Shown one piece after another: positions 49,138-63,504 of a stretch of DNA of 64,000 nt (its first letter is position 1; each line of letters begins with the position of its first letter). A program made the position numbers and the translations under genes. The DNA comes from Lathyrus oleraceus (taxonomy: Eukaryota > Streptophyta > Magnoliopsida > Fabales > Fabaceae): contig NC_066579.1 of NCBI RefSeq assembly GCF_024323335.1, positions 51,914,771 to 51,978,770 of the forward strand. Direction: 5' to 3'. The notes below the pieces were generated by a model. The model ran no database searches, was not told where the DNA came from, and was given only the letters and a program-made list of their open reading frames with translations.

Positions 49138-52100
49138 CTTACCTTGTACAATAAGAAAAAGGAAACCACACATATTTTTTTATTTTGAATAAGGTTTTAA
49201 AAGTTAGAATGAAAGCTAACAAAAAGGTAAAAAGAAAACACACAGGGTGCTTGATGATCTCCCACAAAGGCAAACCCAAAGAGGTGAAGGTTAGGAGGAT
49301 ACCATGTTTGTGATATTTGATTGAAATGTAAATGATATGATAGGTGGAATCTTATGTGTAAAATTAGGGTATTACATAGAGGAAATAAAGATAAAACCCT
49401 AAAGGAAAGGATAAGACGGTCATTAAAACCAAATATGGGTTCGGAAGTCAGTTAAGTGAGAGGAAGGTGTTGGGCACCCCTCACATGTGTTGTACTCATT
49501 AAGAACCTCCTCTAGTTTTAGGGTTAAGTTTGTTTGTCTAAGGGGATATTTGCATATATTATTTCTACTTGCTATTTATTTATTTAAAAAGAGGGTAATT
49601 ACAAAATGATAAATGGGAAAAGATTTAGTTAAAGTTAGTTGTGAGATACGCTATGGAGTTATTTAAAAAGAGGGTCAACCAAACATGTACCAACTTGTGA
49701 TTTCTTACCATTTCTTACATCAAAGGCTCAGTGATGAACACTTGAATATGAAACTTGATTGTCCCTCGAATAATCTTGATAATTGATTGAAAATTGGATG
49801 GAGATGTCACGGAAAGAAACACATGAACCATAATTGAATCAACTTTGAAACTAGGAACCAAAATTGAACTTCTCTTGATCAAATGAGCTTGAATAAAGCT
49901 TGAAATGAATGCGACCTAATAGTATAGGTCATTCCTTGAATTAGAAGCTCGCTTGGACTATATGTTGACCAAACTTTGACCTTGGGAATCAAAACACTAA
50001 TTTAAAAACCAAGCTTGATCCTTTGATTGCAACTCCTTACCTTGTACAATAAGAAAAAGGAAACCACACATATTTTTTTATTTTGAATAAGGTTTTAAAA
50101 GTTAGAATGAAAGCTAACAAAAAGGTAAAAAGAAAACACACAGGGTGCTTGATGATCTCCCACAAAGGCAAACCCAAAGAGGTGAAGGTTAGGAGGATAC
50201 CATGTTTGTGATATTTGATTGAAATGTAAATGATATGATAGGTGGAATCTTATGTGTAAAATTAGGGTATTACATAGAGGAAATAAAGATAAAACCCTAA
50301 AGGAAAGGATAAGACGGTCATTAAAACCAAATATGGGTTCGGAAGTCAGTTAAGTGAGAGGAAGGTGTTGGGCACCCCTCACATGTGTTGTACTCATTAA
50401 GAACCTCCTCTAGTTTTAGGGTTAAGTTTGTTTGTCTAAGGGGATATTTGCATATATTATTTCTACTTGCTATTTATTTATTTAAAAAGAGGGTAATTAC
50501 AAAATGATAAATGGGAAAAGATTTAGTTAAAGTTAGTTGTGAGATACGCTATGGAGTTATTTAAAAAGAGGGTCAACCAAACATGTACCAACTTGTGATT
50601 TCTTACCATTTCTTACATCAAAGGCTCAGTGATGAACACTTGAATATGAAACTTGATTGTCCCTCGAATAATCTTGATAATTGATTGAAAATTGGATGGA
50701 GATGTCACGGAAAGAAACACATGAACCATAATTGAATCAACTTTGAAACTAGGAACCAAAATTGAACTTCTCTTGATCAAATGAGCTTGAATAAAGCTTG
50801 AAATGAATGCGACCTAATAGTATAGGTCATTCCTTGAATTAGAAGCTCGCTTGGACTATATGTTGACCAAACTTTGACCTTGGGAATCAAAACACTAATT
50901 TAAAAACCAAGCTTGATCCTTTGATTGCAACTCCTTACCTTGTACAATAAGAAAAAGGAAACCACACATATTTTTTTATTTTGAATAAGGTTTTAAAAGT
51001 TAGAATGAAAGCTAACAAAAAGGTAAAAAGAAAACACACAGGGTGCTTGATGATCTCCCACAAAGGCAAACCCAAAGAGGTGAAGGTTAGGAGGATACCA
51101 TGTTTGTGATATTTGATTGAAATGTAAATGATATGATAGGTGGAATCTTATGTGTAAAATTAGGGTATTACATAGAGGAAATAAAGATAAAACCCTAAAG
51201 GAAAGGATAAGACGGTCATTAAAACCAAATATGGGTTCGGAAGTCAGTTAAGTGAGAGGAAGGTGTTGGGCACCCCTCACATGTGTTGTACTCATTAAGA
51301 ACCTCCTCTAGTTTTAGGGTTAAGTTTGTTTGTCTAAGGGGATATTTGCATATATTATTTCTACTTGCTATTTATTTATTTAAAAAGAGGGTAATTACAA
51401 AATGATAAATGGGAAAAGATTTAGTTAAAGTTAGTTGTGAGATACGCTATGGAGTTATTTAAAAAGAGGGTCAACCAAACATGTACCAACTTGTGATTTC
51501 TTACCATTTCTTACATCAAAGGCTCAGTGATGAACACTTGAATATGAAACTTGATTGTCCCTCGAATAATCTTGATAATTGATTGAAAATTGGATGGAGA
51601 TGTCACGGAAAGAAACACATGAACCATAATTGAATCAACTTTGAAACTAGGAACCAAAATTGAACTTCTCTTGATCAAATGAGCTTGAATAAAGCTTGAA
51701 ATGAATGCGACCTAATAGTATAGGTCATTCCTTGAATTAGAAGCTCGCTTGGACTATATGTTGACCAAACTTTGACCTTGGGAATCAAAACACTAATTTA
51801 AAAACCAAGCTTGATCCTTTGATTGCAACTCCTTACCTTGTACAATAAGAAAAAGGAAACCACACATATTTTTTTATTTTGAATAAGGTTTTAAAAGTTA
51901 GAATGAAAGCTAACAAAAAGGTAAAAAGAAAACACACAGGGTGCTTGATGATCTCCCACAAAGGCAAACCCAAAGAGGTGAAGGTTAGGAGGATACCATG
52001 TTTGTGATATTTGATTGAAATGTAAATGATATGATAGGTGGAATCTTATGTGTAAAATTAGGGTATTACATAGAGGAAATAAAGATAAAACCCTAAAGGA

Positions 52101-53627
52101 AAGGATAAGACGGTCATTAAAACCAAATATGGGTTCGGAAGTCAGTTAAGTGAGAGGAAGGTGTTGGGCACCCCTCACATGTGTTGTACTCATTAAGAAC
52201 CTCCTCTAGTTTTAGGGTTAAGTTTGTTTGTCTAAGGGGATATTTGCATATATTATTTCTACTTGCTATTTATTTATTTAAAAAGAGGGTAATTACAAAA
52301 TGATAAATGGGAAAAGATTTAGTTAAAGTTAGTTGTGAGATACGCTATGGAGTTATTTAAAAAGAGGGTCAACCAAACATGTACCAACTTGTGATTTCTT
52401 ACCATTTCTTACATCAAAGGCTCAGTGATGAACACTTGAATATGAAACTTGATTGTCCCTCGAATAATCTTGATAATTGATTGAAAATTGGATGGAGATG
52501 TCACGGAAAGAAACACATGAACCATAATTGAATCAACTTTGAAACTAGGAACCAAAATTGAACTTCTCTTGATCAAATGAGCTTGAATAAAGCTTGAAAT
52601 GAATGCGACCTAATAGTATAGGTCATTCCTTGAATTAGAAGCTCGCTTGGACTATATGTTGACCAAACTTTGACCTTGGGAATCAAAACACTAATTTAAA
52701 AACCAAGCTTGATCCTTTGATTGCAACTCCTTACCTTGTACAATAAGAAAAAGGAAACCACACATATTTTTTTATTTTGAATAAGGTTTTAAAAGTTAGA
52801 ATGAAAGCTAACAAAAAGGTAAAAAGAAAACACACAGGGTGCTTGATGATCTCCCACAAAGGCAAACCCAAAGAGGTGAAGGTTAGGAGGATACCATGTT
52901 TGTGATATTTGATTGAAATGTAAATGATATGATAGGTGGAATCTTATGTGTAAAATTAGGGTATTACATAGAGGAAATAAAGATAAAACCCTAAAGGAAA
53001 GGATAAGACGGTCATTAAAACCAAATATGGGTTCGGAAGTCAGTTAAGTGAGAGGAAGGTGTTGGGCACCCCTCACATGTGTTGTACTCATTAAGAACCT
53101 CCTCTAGTTTTAGGGTTAAGTTTGTTTGTCTAAGGGGATATTTGCATATATTATTTCTACTTGCTATTTATTTATTTAAAAAGAGGGTAATTACAAAATG
53201 ATAAATGGGAAAAGATTTAGTTAAAGTTAGTTGTGAGATACGCTATGGAGTTATTTAAAAAGAGGGTCAACCAAACATGTACCAACTTGTGATTTCTTAC
53301 CATTTCTTACATCAAAGGCTCAGTGATGAACACTTGAATATGAAACTTGATTGTCCCTCGAATAATCTTGATAATTGATTGAAAATTGGATGGAGATGTC
53401 ACGGAAAGAAACACATGAACCATAATTGAATCAACTTTGAAACTAGGAACCAAAATTGAACTTCTCTTGATCAAATGAGCTTGAATAAAGCTTGAAATGA
53501 ATGCGACCTAATAGTATAGGTCATTCCTTGAATTAGAAGCTCGCTTGGACTATATGTTGACCAAACTTTGACCTTGGGAATCAAAACACTAATTTAAAAA
53601 CCAAGCTTGATCCTTTGATTGCAACTC
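49138..53627. repeat. Block of five consecutive 'B-type' satellite monomers
   Basis: Monomers starting at 49138, 50036, 50934, 51832 and 52730 all carry the linked variants CCCTCGAATAATC, GGAGATGTCACGG and TTAGAAGCTCGC. Elsewhere most monomers have CCCTCAAATAATC, GGAAATATCACGG and TTAGCAGCTCGC. The run points to local copying of one variant. Confidence 0.85.
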
Positions 53628-56600
53628 CTTACCTTGTACAATAAGAAAAAGGAAACCACACATATTTTTTTATTTTGAATAAGGTTTTAAAAGTTAGAAT
53701 GAAAGCTAACAAAAAGGTAAAAAGAAAACACACAGGGTGCTTGATGATCTCCCACAAAGGCAAACCCAAAGAGGTGAAGGTTAGGAGGATACCATGTTTG
53801 TGATATTTGATTGAAATGTAAATGATATGATAGGTGGAATCTTATGTGTAAAATTAGGGTATTACATAGAGGAAATAAAGATAAAACCCTAAAGGAAAGG
53901 ATAAGACGGTCATTAAAACCAAATATGGGTTCGGAAGTCAGTTAAGTGAGAGGAAGGTGTTGGGCACCCCTCACATGTGTTGTACTCATTAAGAACCTCC
54001 TCTAGTTTTAGGGTTAAGTTTGTTTGTCTAAGGGGATATTTGCATATATTATTTCTACTTGCTATTTATTTATTTAAAAAGAGGGTAATTACAAAATGAT
54101 AAATGGGAAAAGATTTAGTTAAAGTTAGTTGTGAGATACGCTATGGAGTTATTTAAAAAGAGGGTCAACCAAACATGTACCAACTTGTGATTTCTTACCA
54201 TTTCTTACATCAAAGGCTCAGTGATGAACACTTGAATATGAAACTTGATTGTCCCTCAAATAATCTTGATAATTGATTGAAAATTGGATGGAAATGTCTC
54301 GGAAAGAAACACATGAACCATAATTGAATCAACTTTGAAACTAGGAACCAAAATTGAACTTCTCTTGATCAAATGAGCTTGAATAAAGCTTGAAATGAAT
54401 GCGACCTAATAGTATAGGTCATTCCTTGAATTAGAAGCTCGCTTGGACTATATGTTGACCAAACTTTGACCTTGGGAATCAAAACACTAATTTAAAAACC
54501 AAGCTTGATCCTTTGATTGCAACTCCTTACCTTGTACAATAAGAAAAAGGAAACCACACATATTTTTTTATTTTGAATAAGGTTTTAAAAGTTAGAATGA
54601 AAGCTAACAAAAAGGTAAAAAGAAAACACACAGGGTGCTTGATGATCTCCCACAAAGGCAAACCCAAAGAGGTGAAGGTTAGGAGGATACCATGTTTGTG
54701 ATATTTGATTGAAATGTAAATGATATGATAGGTGGAATCTTATGTGTAAAATTAGGGTATTACATAGAGGAAATAAAGATAAAACCCTAAAGGAAAGGAT
54801 AAGACGGTCATTAAAACCAAATATGGGTTCGGAAGTCAGTTAAGTGAGAGGAAGGTGTTGGGCACCCCTCACATGTGTTGTACTCATTAAGAACCTCCTC
54901 TAGTTTTAGGGTTAAGTTTGTTTGTCTAAGGGGATATTTGCATATATTATTTCTACTTGCTATTTATTTATTTAAAAAGAGGGTAATTACAAAATGATAA
55001 ATGGGAAAAGATTTAGTTAAAGTTAGTTGTGAGATACGCTATGGAGTTATTTAAAAAGAGGGTCAACCAAACATGTACCAACTTGTGATTTCTTACCATT
55101 TCTTACATCAAAGGCTCAGTGATGAACACTTGAATATGAAACTTGATTGTCCCTCAAATAATCTTGATAATTGATTGAAAATTGGATGGAAATATCACGG
55201 AAAGAAACACATGAACCATAATTGAATCAACTTTGAAACTAGGAACCAAAATTGAACTTCTCTTGATCAAATGAGCTTGAATAAAGCTTGAAATGAATGC
55301 GACCTAATAGTATAGGTCATTCCTTGAATTAGCAGCTCGCTTGGACTATATGTTGACCAAACTTTGACCTTGGGAATCAAAACACTAATTTAAAAACCAA
55401 GCTTGATCCTTTGATTGCAACTCCTTACCTTGTACAATAAGAAAAAGGAAACCACACATATTTTTTTATTTTGAATAAGGTTTTAAAAGTTAGAATGAAA
55501 GCTAACAAAAAGGTAAAAAGAAAACACACAGGGTGCTTGATGATCTCCCACAAAGGCAAACCCAAAGAGGTGAAGGTTAGGAGGATACCATGTTTGTGAT
55601 ATTTGATTGAAATGTAAATGATATGATAGGTGGAATCTTATGTGTAAAATTAGGGTATTACATAGAGGAAATAAAGATAAAACCCTAAAGGAAAGGATAA
55701 GACGGTCATTAAAACCAAATATGGGTTCGGAAGTCAGTTAAGTGAGAGGAAGGTGTTCGGCACCCCTCACATGTGTTGTACTCATTAAGAACCTCCTCTA
55801 GTTTTAGGGTTAAGTTTGTTTGTCTAAGGGGATATTTGCATATATTATTTCTACTTGCTATTTATTTATTTAAAAAGAGGGTAATTACAAAATGATAAAT
55901 GGGAAAAGATTTAGTTAAAGTTAGTTGTGAGATACGCTATGGAGTTATTTAAAAAGAGGGTCAACCAAACATGTACCAACTTGTGATTTCTTACCATTTC
56001 TTACATCAAAGGCTCAGTGATGAACACTTGAATATGAAACTTGATTGTCCCTCAAATAATCTTGATAATTGATTGAAAATTGGATGGAAATATCACGGAA
56101 AGAAACACATGAACCATAATTGAATCAACTTTGAAACTAGGAACCAAAATTGAACTTCTCTTGATCAAATGAGCTTGAATAAAGCTTGAAATGAATGCGA
56201 CCTAATAGTATAGGTCATTCCTTGAATTAGCAGCTCGCTTGGACCATATGTTGACCAAACTTTGACCTTGGGAATCAAAACACTAATTTAAAAACCAAGC
56301 TTGATCCTTTGATTGCAACTCCTTACCTTGTACAATAAGAAAAAGGAAACCACACATATTTTTTTATTTTGAATAAGGTTTTAAAAGTTAGAATGAAAGC
56401 TAACAAAAAGGTAAAAAGAAAACACACAGGGTGCTTGATGATCTCCCACAAAGGCAAACCCAAAGAGGTGAAGGTTAGGAGGATACCATGTTTGTGATAT
56501 TTGATTGAAATGTAAATGATATGATAGGTGGAATCTTATGTGTAAAATTAGGGTATTACATAGAGGAAATAAAGATAAAACCCTAAAGGAAAGGATAAGA

Positions 56601-59600
56601 CGGTCATTAAAACCAAATATGGGTTCGGAAGTCAGTTAAGTGAGAGGAAGGTGTTGGGCACCCCTCACATGTGTTGTACTCATTAAGAACCTCCTCTAGT
56701 TTTAGGGTTAAGTTTGTTTGTCTAAGGGGATATTTGCATATATTATTTCTACTTGCTATTTATTTATTTAAAAAGAGGGTAATTACAAAATGATAAATGG
56801 GAAAAGATTTAGTTAAAGTTAGTTGTGAGATACGCTATGGAGTTATTTAAAAAGAGGGTCAACCAAACATGTACCAACTTGTGATTTCTTACCATTTCTT
56901 ACATCAAAGGCTCAGTGATGAACACTTGAATATGAAACTTGATTGTCCCTCAAATAATCTTGATAATTGATTGAAAATTGGATGGAAATTCACGGAAAGA
57001 AACACATGAACCATAATTGAATCAACTTTGAAACTAGGAACCAAAATTGAACTTCTCTTGATCAAATGAGCTTGAATAAAGCTTGAAATGAATGCGACCT
57101 AATAGTATAGGTCATTCCTTGAATTAGAAGCTCGCTTGGACTATATGTTGACCAAACTTTGACCTTGGGAATCAAAACACTAATTTAAAAACCAAGCTTG
57201 ATCCTTTGATTGCAACTCCTTACCTTGTACAATAAGAAAAAGGAAACCACACATATTTTTTTATTTTGAATAAGGTTTTAAAAGTTAGAATGAAAGCTAA
57301 CAAAAAGGTAAAAAGAAAACACACAGGGTGCTTGATGATCTCCCACAAAGGCAAACCCAAAGAGGTGAAGGTTAGGAGGATACCATGTTTGTGATATTTG
57401 ATTGAAATGTAAATGATATGATAGGTGGAATCTTATGTGTAAAATTAGGGTATTACATAGAGGAAATAAAGATAAAACCCTAAAGGAAAGGATAAGACGG
57501 TCATTAAAACCAAATATGGGTTCGGAAGTCAGTTAAGTGAGAGGAAGGTGTTGGGCACCCCTCACATGTGTTGTACTCATTAAGAACCTCCTCTAGTTTT
57601 AGGGTTAAGTTTGTTTGTCTAAGGGGATATTTGCATATATTATTTCTACTTGCTATTTATTTATTTAAAAAGAGGGTAATTACAAAATGATAAATGGGAA
57701 AAGATTTAGTTAAAGTTAGTTGTGAGATACGCTATGGAGTTATTTAAAAAGAGGGTCAACCAAACATGTACCAACTTGTGATTTCTTACCATTTCTTACA
57801 TCAAAGGCTCAGTGATGAACACTTGAATATGAAACTTGATTGTCCCTCGAATAATCTTGATAATTGATTGAAAATTGGATGGAGATGTCACGGAAAGAAA
57901 CACATGAACCATAATTGAATCAACTTTGAAACTAGGAACCAAAATTGAACTTCTCTTGATCAAATGAGCTTGAATAAAGCTTGAAATGAATGCGACCTAA
58001 TAGTATAGGTCATTCCTTGAATTAGAAGCTCGCTTGGACTATATGTTGACCAAACTTTGACCTTGGGAATCAAAACACTAATTTAAAAACCAAGCTTGAT
58101 CCTTTGATTGCAACTCCTTACCTTGTACAATAAGAAAAAGGAAACCACACATATTTTTTTATTTTGAATAAGGTTTTAAAAGTTAGAATGAAAGCTAACA
58201 AAAAGGTAAAAAGAAAACACACAGGGTGCTTGATGATCTCCCACAAAGGCAAACCCAAAGAGGTGAAGGTTAGGAGGATACCATGTTTGTGATATTTGAT
58301 TGAAATGTAAATGATATGATAGGTGGAATCTTATGTGTAAAATTAGGGTATTACATAGAGGAAATAAAGATAAAACCCTAAAGGAAAGGATAAGACGGTC
58401 ATTAAAACCAAATATGGGTTCGGAAGTCAGTTAAGTGAGAGGAAGGTGTTGGGCACCCCTCACATGTGTTGTACTCATTAAGAACCTCCTCTAGTTTTAG
58501 GGTTAAGTTTGTTTGTCTAAGGGGATATTTGCATATATTATTTCTACTTGCTATTTATTTATTTAAAAAGAGGGTAATTACAAAATGATAAATGGGAAAA
58601 GATTTAGTTAAAGTTAGTTGTGAGATACGCTATGGAGTTATTTAAAAAGAGGGTCAACCAAACATGTACCAACTTGTGATTTCTTACCATTTCTTACATC
58701 AAAGGCTCAGTGATGAACACTTGAATATGAAACTTGATTGTCCCTCAAATAATCTTGATAATTGATTGAAAATTGGATGGAAATATCACGGAAAGAAACA
58801 CATGAACCATAATTGAATCAACTTTGAAACTAGGAACCAAAATTGAACTTCTCTTGATCAAATGAGCTTGAATAAAGCTTGAAATGAATGCGACCTAATA
58901 GTATAGGTCATTCCTTGAATTAGCAGCTCGCTTGGACCATATGTTGACCAAACTTTGACCTTGGGAATCAAAACACTAATTTAAAAACCAAGCTTGATCC
59001 TTTGATTGCAACTCCTTACCTTGTACAATAAGAAAAAGGAAACCACACATATTTTTTTATTTTGAATAAGGTTTTAAAAGTTAGAATGAAAGCTAACAAA
59101 AAGGTAAAAAGAAAACACACAGGGTGCTTGATGATCTCCCACAAAGGCAAACCCAAAGAGGTGAAGGTTAGGAGGATACCATGTTTGTGATATTTGATTG
59201 AAATGTAAATGATATGATAGGTGGAATCTTATGTGTAAAATTAGGGTATTACATAGAGGAAATAAAGATAAAACCCTAAAGGAAAGGATAAGACGGTCAT
59301 TAAAACCAAATATGGGTTCGGAAGTCAGTTAAGTGAGAGGAAGGTGTTCGGCACCCCTCACATGTGTTGTACTCATTAAGAACCTCCTCTAGTTTTAGGG
59401 TTAAGTTTGTTTGTCTAAGGGGATATTTGCATATATTATTTCTACTTGCTATTTATTTATTTAAAAAGAGGGTAATTACAAAATGATAAATGGGAAAAGA
59501 TTTAGTTAAAGTTAGTTGTGAGATACGCTATGGAGTTATTTAAAAAGAGGGTCAACCAAACATGTACCAACTTGTGATTTCTTACCATTTCTTACATCAA

Positions 59601-62600
59601 AGGCTCAGTGATGAACACTTGAATATGAAACTTGATTGTCCCTCGAATAATCTTGATAATTGATTGAAAATTGGATGGAGATGTCACGGAAAGAAACACA
59701 TGAACCATAATTGAATCAACTTTGAAACTAGGAACCAAAATTAAACTTCTCTTGATCAAATGAGCTTGAATAAAGCTTGAAATGAATGCGACCTAATAGT
59801 ATAGGTCATTCCTTGAATTAGAAGCTCGCTTGGACTATATGTTGACCAAACTTTGACCTTGGGAATCAAAACACTAATTTAAAAACCAAGCTTGATCCTT
59901 TGATTGCAACTCCTTACCTTGTACAATAAGAAAAAGGAAACCACACATATTTTTTTATTTTGAATAAGGTTTTAAAAGTTAGAATGAAAGCTAACAAAAA
60001 GGTAAAAAGAAAACACACAGGGTGCTTGATGATCTCCCACAAAGGCAAACCCAAAGAGGTGAAGGTTAGGAGGATACCATGTTTGTGATATTTGATTGAA
60101 ATGTAAATGATATGATAGGTGGAATCTTATGTGTAAAATTAGGGTATTACATAGAGGAAATAAAGATAAAACCCTAAAGGAAAGGATAAGACGGTCATTA
60201 AAACCAAATATGGGTTCGGAAGTCAGTTAAGTGAGAGGAAGGTGTTCGGCACCCCTCACATGTGTTGTACTCATTAAGAACCTCCTCTAGTTTTAGGGTT
60301 AAGTTTGTTTGTCTAAGGGGATATTTGCATATATTATTTCTACTTGCTATTTATTTATTTAAAAAGAGGGTAATTACAAAATGATAAATGGGAAAAGATT
60401 TAGTTAAAGTTAGTTGTGAGATACGCTATGGAGTTATTTAAAAAGAGGGTCAACCAAACATGTACCAACTTGTGATTTCTTACCATTTCTTACATCAAAG
60501 GCTCAGTGATGAACACTTGAATATGAAACTTGATTGTCCCTCAAATAATCTTGATAATTGATTGAAAATTGGATGGAAATATCACGGAAAGAAACACATG
60601 AACCATAATTGAATCAACTTTGAAACTAGGAACCAAAATTGAACTTCTCTTGATCAAATGAGCTTGAATAAAGCTTGAAATGAATGCGACCTAATAGTAT
60701 AGGTCATTCCTTGAATTAGCAGCTCGCTTGGACCATATGTTGACCAAACTTTGACCTTGGGAATCAAAACACTAATTTAAAAACCAAGCTTGATCCTTTG
60801 ATTGCAACTCCTTACCTTGTACAATAAGAAAAAGGAAACCACACATATTTTTTTATTTTGAATAAGGTTTTAAAAGTTAGAATGAAAGCTAACAAAAAGG
60901 TAAAAAGAAAACACACAGGGTGCTTGATGATCTCCCACAAAGGCAAACCCAAAGAGGTGAAGGTTAGGAGGATACCATGTTTGTGATATTTGATTGAAAT
61001 GTAAATGATATGATAGGTGGAATCTTATGTGTAAAATTAGGGTATTACATAGAGGAAATAAAGATAAAACCCTAAAGGAAAGGATAAGACGGTCATTAAA
61101 ACCAAATATGGGTTCGGAAGTCAGTTAAGTGAGGGGAAGGTGTTGGGCACCCCTCACATGTGTTGTACTCATTAAGAACCTCCTCTAGTTTTAGGGTTAA
61201 GTTTGTTTGTCTAAGGGGATATTTGCATATATTATTTCTACTTGCTATTTATTTATTTAAAAAGAGGGTAATTACAAAATGATAAATGGGAAAAGATTTA
61301 GTTAAAGTTAGTTGTGAGATACGCTATGGAGTTATTTAAAAAGAGGGTCAACCAAACATGTACCAACTTGTGATTTCTTACCATTTCTTACATCAAAGGC
61401 TCAGTGATGAACACTTGAATATGAAACTTGATTGTCCCTCAAATAATCTTGATAATTGATTGAAAATTGGATGGAAATATCACGGAAAGAAACACATGAA
61501 CCATAATTGAATCAACTTTGAAACTAGGAACCAAAATTGAACTTCTCTTGATCAAATGAGCTTGAATAAAGCTTGAAATGAATGCGACCTAATAGTATAG
61601 GTCATTCCTTGAATTAGCAGCTCGCTTGGACTATATGTTGACCAAACTTTGACCTTGGGAATCAAAACACTAATTTAAAAACCAAGCTTGATCCTTTGAT
61701 TGCAACTCCTTACCTTGTACAATAAGAAAAAGGAAACCACACATATTTTTTTATTTTGAATAAGGTTTTAAAAGTTAGAATGAAAGCTAACAAAAAGGTA
61801 AAAAGAAAACACACAGGGTGCTTGATGATCTCCCACAAAGGCAAACCCAAAGAGGTGAAGGTTAGGAGGATACCATGTTTGTGATATTTGATTGAAATGT
61901 AAATGATATGATAGGTGGAATCTTATGTGTAAAATTAGGGTATTACATAGAGGAAATAAAGATAAAACCCTAAAGGAAAGGATAAGACGGTCATTAAAAC
62001 CAAATATGGGTTCGGAAGTCAGTTAAGTGAGAGGAAGGTGTTGGGCACCCCTCACATGTGTTGTACTCATTAAGAACCTCCTCTAGTTTTAGGGTTAAGT
62101 TTGTTTGTCTAAGGGGATATTTGCATATATTATTTCTACTTGCTATTTATTTATTTAAAAAGAGGGTAATTACAAAATGATAAATGGGAAAAGATTTAGT
62201 TAAAGTTAGTTGTGAGATACGCTATGGAGTTATTTAAAAAGAGGGTCAACCAAACATGTACCAACTTGTGATTTCTTACCATTTCTTACATCAAAGGCTC
62301 AGTGATGAACACTTGAATATGAAACTTGATTGTCCCTCAAATAATCTTGATAATTGATTTAAAATTGGATGGAAATATCACGGAAAGTAACACATGAACC
62401 ATAATTGAATCAACTTTGAAACTAGGAACCAAAATTGAACTTCTCTTGATCAAATGAGCTTGAATAAAGCTTGAAATGAATGCGACCTAATAGTATAGGT
62501 CATTCCTTGAATTAGCAGCTCGCTTGGACTATATGTTGACCAAACTTTGACCTTGGGAATCAAAACACTAATTTAAAAACCAAGCTTGATCCTTTGATTG

Positions 62601-63504
62601 CAACTCCTTACCTTGTACAATAAGAAAAAGGAAACCACACATATTTTTTTATTTTGAATAAGGTTTTAAAAGTTAGAATGAAAGCTAACAAAAAGGTAAA
62701 AAGAAAACACACAGGGTGCTTGATGATATCCCACAAAGGCAAACCCAAAGAGGTGAAGGTTAGGAGGATACCATGTTTGTGATATTTGATTGAAATGTAA
62801 ATGATATGATAGGTGGAATCTTATATGTAAAATTAGGGTATTACATAGAGGAAATAAAGATAAAACCCTAAAGGAAAGGATAAGACGGTCATTAAAACCA
62901 AATATGGGTTCGGAAGTCAGTTAAGTGAGAGGAAGGTGTTCGGCACCCGTCACATGTGTTGTACTCATTAAGAACCTCCTCTAGTTTTAGGGTTAAGTTT
63001 GTTTGTCTAAGGGGATATTTGCATATATTATTTCTACTTGCTATTTATTTACTTAAAAAGAGGGTAATTACAAAATGATAAATGGGAAAAGATTTAGTTA
63101 AAGTTAGTTGTGAGATACGCTATGGAGTTATTTAAAAAGAGGGTCAACCAAACATGTACCAACTTGTGATTTCTTACCATTTCTTACATCAAAGGCTCAG
63201 TGATGAACACTTGAATATGAAACTTGATTGTCCCTCGAATAATCTTGATAATTGATTGAAAATTGGATGGAGATGTCACGGAAAGAAACACATGAACCAT
63301 AATTGAATCAACTTTGAAACTAGGAACCAAAGTTGAACTTCTCTTGATCAAATGAGCTTGAATAAAGCTTGAAATGAATGCTACCTAATAGTATAGGTCA
63401 TTCCTTGAATTAGCAGCTCGCTTGGACCATATGTTGACCAAACTTTGACCTTGGGAATCAAAACACTAATTTAAAAACCAAGCTTGATCCTTTGATTGCA
63501 ACTC

